Assembly: GCA_013215025.1 (NCBI GenBank)
Contig: JABSRR010000140.1
Span: forward strand, 4,121-21,073
Direction: 5' to 3'
From: Pseudomonadales bacterium
Lineage (GTDB): Bacteria > Pseudomonadota > Gammaproteobacteria > Pseudomonadales > DT-91
Length of the DNA stretch: 16,953 nucleotides
In this document: piece by piece, positions 7,804 to 11,773 of the stretch
How positions within the stretch are numbered: position 1 is the first letter of the stretch
Layout: each line of letters begins with the position of its first letter
Notes under the pieces: model-generated
The model's input: the letters and a program-made list of their open reading frames with translations, nothing else
What the model was told of the DNA's origin: nothing
The model's database searches: none
Program-made: the position numbers and the translations under genes

Positions 7804-7900
7804 GGAACAGTAGCTCAGTTGGTAGTAGCAACTCAAATAACTAATGTCGAGGGTAGTACCCTGTTAGAGTAGGTCGTGGGTTCGAGCCCCACCTGTTCAG
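7804..7900 (+). tRNA. tRNA-like gene with an enlarged anticodon arm
   Basis: Acceptor strands GAACAG (7805-7810) and CTGTTC (7893-7898) pair; the outermost pair would be a G7804/A7899 mismatch. U8-A9 and a D arm (GCTC-AGTTGGTAG-TAGC, 7813-7829) follow. The T arm is canonical: GTGGG, loop TTCGAGC, CCCAC (7876-7892), preceded by a standard variable loop AGGTC (7871-7875). Between the flanking strands ACTC (7831-7834) and GAGT (7867-7870) the normal seven-base loop is replaced by some 30 bases. These can fold as CTAATG/TGTTAG capped by GGGT-AGT-ACCC. No U33-anticodon-purine loop can be read, so I give no amino-acid identity. CCA is not encoded. It may be a degenerate tRNA, one with a small insertion or intron, or a tRNA mimic inside a larger RNA. 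It is 96-97 bases long against the usual 75-90. Confidence 0.5.
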
Positions 7901-7902
7901 TT

Positions 7903-8013
7903 TAGATCTCGGTGATAGTACCTTGCAAACCCCAATAAGGAATGCTCTCTTCTCTCTAGGTACGTGGTTAAAAGTACACCATCTTTAGGAGTCGTGTCCA
8001 CGAGATCTATTTT
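7903..8013 (+). ncRNA. Structured segment closed by a 9-bp perfect helix
   Basis: TAGATCTCG (7903-7911) is perfectly complementary to CGAGATCTA (8001-8009), closing about 90 bases. Inside, GTACC (7918-7922) can pair with a downstream GGTAC, and TCGTG/CACGA form an alternative small hairpin. Four T bases (8010-8013) follow the closing helix, so this could end a transcript containing the tRNA-like gene, although the long interior is unlike a simple terminator. It starts only three bases after the tRNA-like gene, arguing for one joint transcript. Confidence 0.4.
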
Positions 8014-8045
8014 ATAATAAATGTAGCCACTTAGTATTAAATGGT

Positions 8046-8056
8046 GACAATTTGTC
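8046..8056. promoter_or_regulatory. Short palindrome GACAATTTGTC, possible operator
   Basis: An 11-base perfect inverted repeat with a single central base, 37 bases ahead of the first gene of the small-gene cassette. It could be an operator half-site pair or chance in AT-rich sequence. The rest of 8014-8078 shows no gene and no convincing promoter. Confidence 0.2.
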
Positions 8057-8078
8057 TACAAACGTCAACCGATGTAGT

Positions 8079-8092
8079 AAAAGGAGAACAGT
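8079..8092 (+). promoter_or_regulatory. Ribosome binding site, copy 1 of a repeated module
   Basis: AAAAGGAGAACAGT directly precedes ATG 8093. The same 17 bases including the ATG recur identically at 8226-8242. Confidence 0.85.
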
Positions 8093-8227
8093 ATGAAATA
8101 TAATCCCTATGGAAGAGACATTTGGTTCGCTTGGTTCCCTATAAGAACTGCTAACGGAACTTTTGTTTGGTTAGATAAAGTTAAAAGGATTCGTAGTAAA
8201 TATGGAACTATTTATTGGGATATTTAA
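8093..8227 (+). CDS. Small hypothetical protein (44 aa)
   Basis: A 44-residue open frame beginning MKYNPYGRDIWF and ending TIYWDI. It is accepted because ATG 8093 has a strong AAGGAG with good spacing, and because exactly the same start module opens the next gene. The protein is rich in aromatic and basic residues (three Trp) and has no cysteine or membrane segment. I do not recognise it. It opens a run of six small genes after the tRNA-like block, the kind of position where phages carry accessory early genes that act on the host. Confidence 0.65.
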   Translation: MKYNPYGRDIWFAWFPIRTANGTFVWLDKVKRIRSKYGTIYWDI

Positions 8228-8239
8228 AAGGAGAACAGT
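8226..8239 (+). promoter_or_regulatory. Ribosome binding site, copy 2 of a repeated module
   Basis: AAAAGGAGAACAGT before ATG 8240 is identical to copy 1 and overlaps the stop codon (8225-8227) of the preceding gene. Confidence 0.85.
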
Positions 8240-8437
8240 ATGACTCCCGAACTAATGATAGTACTATCTGGTCTAGGCGTAATTTTTGGACTAGTCATAA
8301 TACTTTGTAAGATATTATTTCCTACTCCTACTACTTGGGAAATGCACGAACAGAACAAAAAAGTCACAGAAGAACTTGTAAAACAATCTGTTTACTCTTT
8401 TAAGAACTACAATCCAGATTTAGTAAAAGGAGGATAG
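8240..8437 (+). CDS. Small single-pass membrane protein (65 aa)
   Basis: A 65-residue protein with one strong hydrophobic helix at residues 4-28 (LMIVLSGLGVIFGLVIILCK), followed by a charged, likely cytoplasmic tail. The hydrophobic segment runs almost from the N-terminus and has no cleavage-site pattern, so a membrane anchor is more likely than a cleaved signal peptide. The start has the duplicated ribosome binding module. The stop (8435-8437) lies within the ribosome binding module of the next gene. Function is unknown; small inner-membrane proteins in phage early regions can modify host membrane functions, but nothing here shows which. Confidence 0.7.
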   Translation: MTPELMIVLSGLGVIFGLVIILCKILFPTPTTWEMHEQNKKVTEELVKQSVYSFKNYNPDLVKGG

Positions 8438-8438
8438 T
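8425..8438 (+). promoter_or_regulatory. Ribosome binding site, copy 3 (variant) of a repeated module
   Basis: AAAAGGAGGATAGT before ATG 8439 differs from copies 1 and 2 at two positions, giving a longer AAGGAGG match to the 16S rRNA tail. It lies inside the end of the preceding gene. Confidence 0.8.
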
Positions 8439-8810
8439 ATGAAACTTTGGAACAAATTGTTTGGGTATCCCAAAAGAGACCCAAAGCATATAACTATATT
8501 AAAAGGGATGACTAATAGTGTTCTTAATTTACATACTAAAGAACCTTATGGCATAGGTGACGATTTTGCTTTTGGAGTCCATATAGGATACCTCATAGAT
8601 CTTAAAGAAAAATACGACATAATGAAAGGTGATTGGCTTTTTATAAGGGGTATAAAGTATTACATCACTGAAATAAAGGGTACTCGTTTATACACTAAAA
8701 CAGCTCGTAGAGTAGATAATGAGATAACAGACTCTCTGGACAAAGTAGAATCTCCTATGGACTATTTTAAATGGACTCATATTCCAGAGGTAAAGTATGA
8801 CCCCTCGTAG
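8439..8810 (+). CDS. Hypothetical protein (123 aa)
   Basis: A 123-residue protein that I do not recognise. It is mixed alpha/beta by eye, with a basic N-terminus (MKLWNKLFGYPKRDPKH), a hydrophobic middle (GVHIGYLIDL) and a strand-rich region WLFIRGIKYYITEIKGTRLY at about 68-87, compatible with a small beta-barrel or SH3-like fold; that is only impression. The strong AAGGAGG site fixes the start. The 3' end overlaps the next gene by 14 bases. The gene uses many AT-rich codons (ata, tta, act) compared with the replication genes, which could reflect recent acquisition, but no formal test was possible. Confidence 0.75.
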   Translation: MKLWNKLFGYPKRDPKHITILKGMTNSVLNLHTKEPYGIGDDFAFGVHIGYLIDLKEKYDIMKGDWLFIRGIKYYITEIKGTRLYTKTARRVDNEITDSLDKVESPMDYFKWTHIPEVKYDPS

Positions 8811-8982
8811 ACTAGTTCACGAACTCCTTGACACATCGATGGAGTGGGAAGAAGCTTCAGCCGACCCTACTCGTAATTCAAAAGTGATCGTAAAGGTCGG
8901 TAACGAAGAATATCCACTCAAGGATGTATATTGGCGTGGTGATGATAAATTAGTAATGGAGGTACGTGATGAGAGTCAATAA
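8797..8982 (+). CDS. Small hypothetical protein (61 aa)
   Basis: A 61-residue acidic protein (KVIVKVGNEEYPLKDVYWRGDDKLVMEV forms a strand-rich second half). The start ATG is preceded by AGAGG with reasonable spacing inside the upstream gene, and both its ends overlap neighbours by exactly 14 bases. There is no membrane segment or cysteine motif. I do not recognise a family. Confidence comes from position, ribosome binding site and lack of any competing frame. Confidence 0.65.
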   Translation: MTPRRLVHELLDTSMEWEEASADPTRNSKVIVKVGNEEYPLKDVYWRGDDKLVMEVRDESQ

Positions 8983-9304
8983 AAAAGTGACTAAACCTGC
9001 TCTAGAAGAGCGAGTAGTCGAAGAGTACGACCACACTAAATGTGATCGTTGTGGTAAAGATGTCAACTGGCAGAAGGAAGGAGATAGTTGGTTTGACCAA
9101 GATACTAAGATACAAAGCTTCAGTGGAGACGTATTCCCCGAATGTGACAGTAGAGAGGGTTGGTCTATTGATTGTTGTCCTAAATGTTTTGAGGACGCTG
9201 TACTCCCTGCACTTAAGAAGGCAGGATTTAAGATCCCCGAAAAAAGAGATATATGGGACGATGAGCCCGAAGAACTTATTGATGAAACAAAGGAAAAGAA
9301 ATGA
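8969..9304 (+). CDS. Small zinc-binding protein with two CxxC pairs (111 aa)
   Basis: A 111-residue protein with CDRCGK near residue 25 and CCPKC near residue 70, the two knuckles of a probable zinc site, separated by an acidic, Trp-containing loop. The C-terminus is strongly acidic then basic (DDEPEELIDETKEKK). An upstream in-frame GTG at 8966 is possible, but ATG 8969 sits six bases after GGAGG (8958-8962) and is preferred. It overlaps the gene before by 14 bases and the gene after by four (ATGA). Such cytoplasmic zinc proteins with widely spaced CxxC pairs are common in phages and rarely characterised; no function is assigned. Confidence 0.72.
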   Translation: MRVNKKVTKPALEERVVEEYDHTKCDRCGKDVNWQKEGDSWFDQDTKIQSFSGDVFPECDSREGWSIDCCPKCFEDAVLPALKKAGFKIPEKRDIWDDEPEELIDETKEKK

Positions 9305-9780
9305 AAGAAGAACTACTCGCAGCAATTGATTCAAATCTCCCAAGTATGGTAGGTGACGCACTCAAGAAAAGACTCGAACAAGGTGATAAAGCTGAAAAAG
9401 ATCTTGAGAAAAAGATAAAATCATATGATACTCTAACCAGAGATTACAATCTGATCATGAAGGATCTACGTGAAGAAAAAGATAAAAACAGATCACTTCA
9501 AGCAAGTAACGAACATCTTGAAAATATGCTTAACATCAGAGCACCTAAGCTCGAATTCCGTGAAGCTGTTGTTGAAGTTAAAGAACAACATGCAAAAGAG
9601 AAAGTTGATCTCATGAAAGAATGTTTCGGTATGGTTTTCCGTAATACAGTTGTGAAGAAAGATGTCCTCTCAAAAGCTCCAAGCTTTGTTCAAGAGCACT
9701 ATAGTAGTTCTGGCCATAATATTCCTGTGTCTGTTGATGGTGGAGAATTTAAGGACACCTTGATCACAGAAGAAACTTAA
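9301..9780 (+). CDS. Coiled-coil protein (159 aa)
   Basis: A 159-residue protein. Residues 20-75 are a charged heptad-like helix (DALKKRLEQGDKAEKDLEKK and on), probably a dimeric coiled coil; 76-120 is a second helical region (KEQHAKEKVDLMKECFGMVF); the last 30 residues look flexible and acidic. It starts in an ATGA overlap, with AAAGGAAAAG upstream. It is the last gene of the small-gene cassette, and the second non-coding block begins at its stop. I do not recognise a family; a structural or adaptor role is guesswork. Confidence 0.7.
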   Translation: MKEELLAAIDSNLPSMVGDALKKRLEQGDKAEKDLEKKIKSYDTLTRDYNLIMKDLREEKDKNRSLQASNEHLENMLNIRAPKLEFREAVVEVKEQHAKEKVDLMKECFGMVFRNTVVKKDVLSKAPSFVQEHYSSSGHNIPVSVDGGEFKDTLITEET

Positions 9781-9783
9781 TAC

Positions 9784-9843
9784 GCCCGTGACCTCTTGAG
9801 TGTAAAGGACTGCATTCCTGCGTCCCTCTACGTCACGGCTTTT
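9784..9843 (+). terminator. Long hairpin with T-run after the small-gene cassette
   Basis: GCCCGTGAC (9784-9792, one bulged C) pairs with GTCACGGC (9832-9839) and is followed by four T bases (9840-9843). Within it GGAC/GTCC and GCA/TGC form a second stem. It begins three bases after the stop of the coiled-coil gene, so it may end that transcript. The roughly 40-base interior is larger than in a simple intrinsic terminator, so it may instead be the first helix of the structured RNA that follows. Confidence 0.4.
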
Positions 9844-9911
9844 AAAAACAGATCCACTGCCCTCTCAAGGAAGTTGTAGCTTGCTCGTCCTTCAGACGTA
9901 CGGATCTATAT

Positions 9912-10008
9912 AAAGTCAAGCGCAATAGTTAGCGTGGTTTCCTTAGTCGCTTCCTAGTAGACCATCGAAAGACTACTAGTGGAATAATCCCACGTTAGCC
10001 GCCTCTGC
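9912..10008 (+). repeat. Structural module, copy 1 (AAAGTCAAGCG ... CGCCTCTGC)
   Basis: AAAGTCAAGCG (9912-9922) and CGCCTCTGC (10000-10008) bracket a long hairpin; the GCG (9920-9922) and CGC (10000-10002) ends can pair. Copy 2 follows after one base. Confidence 0.7.
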
Positions 10009-10009
10009 G

Positions 10010-10054
10010 AAAGTCAAGCGTACCAGTCTATGTTCCGACATAGAACGCCTCTGC
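10010..10054 (+). repeat. Structural module, copy 2 (AAAGTCAAGCG ... CGCCTCTGC)
   Basis: The same 11-base and 9-base sequences (10010-10020 and 10046-10054) bracket a shorter hairpin (10027-10044). GCGT (10018-10021) pairs with ACGC (10045-10048). The bracketed sequence is unrelated to that of copy 1, so the conserved parts are the flanks. Confidence 0.7.
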
Positions 10055-10060
10055 AAAACA

Positions 10061-10102
10061 ACGAGAGGAAAACTCGTAAAACTCCAAGATGTATTTTCCT
10101 CT
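10061..10102 (+). ncRNA. Hairpin whose loop matches a downstream segment (pseudoknot or switch)
   Basis: ACGAG (10061-10065) and CTCGT (10073-10077) enclose the loop AGGAAAA. That loop and two stem bases, AGAGGAAAA (10064-10072), are perfectly complementary to TTTTCCTCT (10094-10102). Loop pairing alone gives seven pairs and an H-type pseudoknot; full pairing would require opening the hairpin. Confidence 0.45.
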
Positions 10103-10243
10103 GAGCCGTCGTTATGAGGTTATCACGGATTGCATTGATAGGTAAGTGGTCGTGTACTACCTAGCTGATGTACAAGGTAAAAAGGGCGACACAACCCAAC
10201 ACAAGATAACACTAGTCAATGTCGATGATGTTGGAACCCTCAC

Positions 10244-10284
10244 GCACAGTCCGGAAACGGTGGGCCAAAGCTGTGCATTCTTTT
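10244..10284 (+). terminator. Hairpin with GNRA-capped inner stem and T-rich tail
   Basis: GCACAG/CTGTGC closes an arm that holds CCG-GAAA-CGG, and ATTCTTTT (10277-10284) follows. It may terminate the structured RNA; the tail is not a pure U-run and the arm is long, so termination is only possible. The next gene starts 24 bases later. Confidence 0.35.
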
Positions 10285-10307
10285 CAATTTAAAAAGGATG
10301 AAGAACA

Positions 10308-10550
10308 ATGGATATTCTAAGTCACTTAGATCCAGAAACAACAATTAACATGAAAGCTGGAGATCTAAAGGTAATTATATCTAAGACTAAAGCTGATGCA
10401 AAAGATAAATATGCCGAACTACTTGACCTGTGTATGATAGATATTAACCACCGTGAGGAAATCTCAGTATGTGCCAGAATACAATTATTCATGGAAGGCG
10501 ATGACAGATTCAGAAACCACAAACCAGAACAAATTTTAAGGCTGCGATAA
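10308..10550 (+). CDS. Small hypothetical protein (80 aa)
   Basis: An 80-residue protein, mainly helical by eye (TKADAKDKYAELLDLCMIDI, then REEISVCARIQLFMEGDD), that I do not recognise. AAGGA at 10294-10298 with nine bases of spacing supports ATG 10308, the first gene after the structured non-coding block. It ends in a one-base overlap (TAATG) with the following coiled-coil gene. No motif, membrane segment or signal peptide is visible. Confidence 0.68.
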   Translation: MDILSHLDPETTINMKAGDLKVIISKTKADAKDKYAELLDLCMIDINHREEISVCARIQLFMEGDDRFRNHKPEQILRLR

Positions 10551-11401
10551 TGAACGGAACAGAAGTAAAATTTCACCAAGAAGGAGATAGGCACTACGCT
10601 ACCTTCGAAACACCTCAACCACATGTTACAGACGACATCATGGATGAGTTCAACAAAAACTATTTAGAACATTTGAAAGGCGTTGAACAAACTGCCCAAG
10701 TTCAAATGTTGGCCAAACAAGCAAAGCAGATAAAGATTCTCCAGAACCAAGTGATCGGATTTAAGAAAGACCGAGATCATTGGAAAGAGGGGTACAAAGT
10801 CTTATTGAACTCAAACAATAAGCTCAAAGAAGAACGAACCCTGGCCATTAAGTTCGGTGGGTATTCAGAACAAGTTTTTACGGAGCTACAAGAAACGATC
10901 CAAGAAAAAGATGCGATCATTAAAAGTTTCGAAGAGGCTCCAGCAGCTCCAGATAATGACATTGCTGATCTAGCAGTAGCATTCGATAAGGAGCTCAAGG
11001 CAAGAGCTGAACGTAATGTAGAGCTTAAGAAAACCATTGAAGAACGTGATGAAACTATTCAATCTCACAAAGCTAACTATGCTTTTGTCCAGGAAGAAAA
11101 CAAAGCCCTCAAAGGTCGCATAGAAGTTCAGAAAGGCACGATCTCCGAACAGAACAAAGAGCTTGTTAAGGCTGAGAAAGAGTATAAAGAACTCAGTCTA
11201 GTAAAAGACCATATTGTTGGGGTTTCTAAACGTGAACTCAAATCTCTTAACGAAAAGTATAAAGCTCTAAACAATAGGCACGATGCTTTAATGGAACGAG
11301 TTACCGAAGCTGTTTCATTATCACAAACACCAAGTCCAATTTGTATTCAAGGACATGTACACATGGGGGGTCAAAATCATTATACAGGGAAACCAAAATG
11401 A
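10550..11401 (+). CDS. Long coiled-coil protein (283 aa)
   Basis: A 283-residue protein made mostly of charged heptad-type helix: about residues 45-115 (MLAKQAKQIKILQNQVIGFK and on) and 135-250 (KELKARAERNVELKKTIEER and on), broken by a short Ala/Pro/Asp-rich hinge near 125. The N-terminal 30 residues form a separate small segment and the C-terminus (QGHVHMGGQNHYTGKPK) is short, His/Gly-rich and uncoiled. Coiled-coil proteins in phage early regions can be scaffolds or SMC-like helpers, but no ATPase or other domain is present. Starts in a TAATG overlap and ends in an ATGA overlap, so it is translationally linked on both sides. Confidence 0.75.
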   Translation: MNGTEVKFHQEGDRHYATFETPQPHVTDDIMDEFNKNYLEHLKGVEQTAQVQMLAKQAKQIKILQNQVIGFKKDRDHWKEGYKVLLNSNNKLKEERTLAIKFGGYSEQVFTELQETIQEKDAIIKSFEEAPAAPDNDIADLAVAFDKELKARAERNVELKKTIEERDETIQSHKANYAFVQEENKALKGRIEVQKGTISEQNKELVKAEKEYKELSLVKDHIVGVSKRELKSLNEKYKALNNRHDALMERVTEAVSLSQTPSPICIQGHVHMGGQNHYTGKPK

Positions 11402-11763
11402 ACGATAAACAATTCAGAGCATTCGTAGAAGGCGATTGCCCAGTATTCTCACAACTATTTCACTATGAAGATATTGGCCAGGTGCTGATCCACAAAGTGA
11501 ACCACATTAACAATAACAAGAATCAGCACGTAGATGATAATAAATGTGCTATTCGTCTCGTTATTAATTACAAAGGAAACTTTTTCTCACAAGATACTAA
11601 GTTCCCTCAAACACAAGCCGGTTACGACGACCGTGACGAACTATTTGATCAAATTGATGAAAAGATGGCATATGGTCAGGGTCGCGCATTGATGTGCGAC
11701 TTACTTACGATGCTGTATCCTAATGGTTTACCAGAGATCGCAGAAAACAAAATTATAGTTTAA
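11398..11763 (+). CDS. Hypothetical protein (121 aa)
   Basis: A 121-residue protein I do not recognise. The first 50 residues hold an Asn/His-rich stretch (HKVNHINNNKNQHVDDNK), then a strand-like CAIRLVINYKG and an acidic helix DERDELFDQIDEKM-type region, ending in a short hydrophobic segment (LLTMLYPNGLPEI). The frame is open from 11341, but ATG 11398 is taken as the start since it makes the ATGA overlap with the previous gene and AGGGA lies upstream. The stop overlaps the ribosome binding site of the polymerase gene, which places it in the polymerase operon. Confidence 0.68.
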   Translation: MNDKQFRAFVEGDCPVFSQLFHYEDIGQVLIHKVNHINNNKNQHVDDNKCAIRLVINYKGNFFSQDTKFPQTQAGYDDRDELFDQIDEKMAYGQGRALMCDLLTMLYPNGLPEIAENKIIV

Positions 11764-11773
11764 AGGAGTCCCC

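Larger units (their letters stand above)
9784..10284 (+). ncRNA. Candidate large structured non-coding RNA
   Basis: No open frame of note lies in these 500 bases, yet perfect helices are dense: AGATCC/GGATCT (9850-9855 with 9902-9907) enclosing AAGGA/TCCTT; a ten-pair stem 9928-9937 with 9990-9999 enclosing CTAGTAG/CTACTAG (9954-9960 with 9973-9979); TCTATGT-TCCG-ACATAGA (10027-10044); ACGAG/CTCGT (10061-10077); TAGGTA/TACCTA (10139-10144 with 10158-10163); CCAACA/TGTTGG (10196-10201 with 10229-10234); CCG-GAAA-CGG (10251-10260) inside GCACAG/CTGTGC (10244-10249 with 10271-10276). A two-part sequence module occurs twice. The size and complexity recall ornate phage RNAs of the GOLLD/ROOL kind, but I cannot match it to a family. 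A replication origin is the main alternative. Strand is taken from the neighbouring genes and the T-rich 3' end. Confidence 0.5.

Noticed and set aside
7718..7813. A roughly 30-codon frame starting at ATG 7718 in the first non-coding block
   Set aside because: It runs through perfect RNA helices into the tRNA-like gene, and its only upstream purine-rich stretch is too close to the start.
8013..8018. A perfect TATAAT, as a -10 promoter element
   Set aside because: No -35-like hexamer lies 16-18 bases upstream and no TG extension precedes it; it follows a T-run in AT-rich sequence, so chance is likely.
8966..8968. GTG 8966 as the start of the two-CxxC zinc protein
   Set aside because: It is only three bases after GGAGG; the adjacent in-frame ATG 8969 has better spacing.
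9912..10054. CRISPR array or iteron origin, because of the repeated sequences
   Set aside because: Only two copies of each short element, with unequal inserts that themselves form hairpins; the pattern fits RNA structure better than spacers or iterons.
10090..10146. An 18-codon frame (MYFPLSRR...) in the second non-coding block
   Set aside because: Too short, without a ribosome binding site, and covered by predicted helices.
9781..10307. Group I or II intron, or RNase P RNA
   Set aside because: I could not find the group I P7/P3 core sequences, a group II domain V hairpin, or the conserved RNase P core; the segment also lies between genes rather than inside one.
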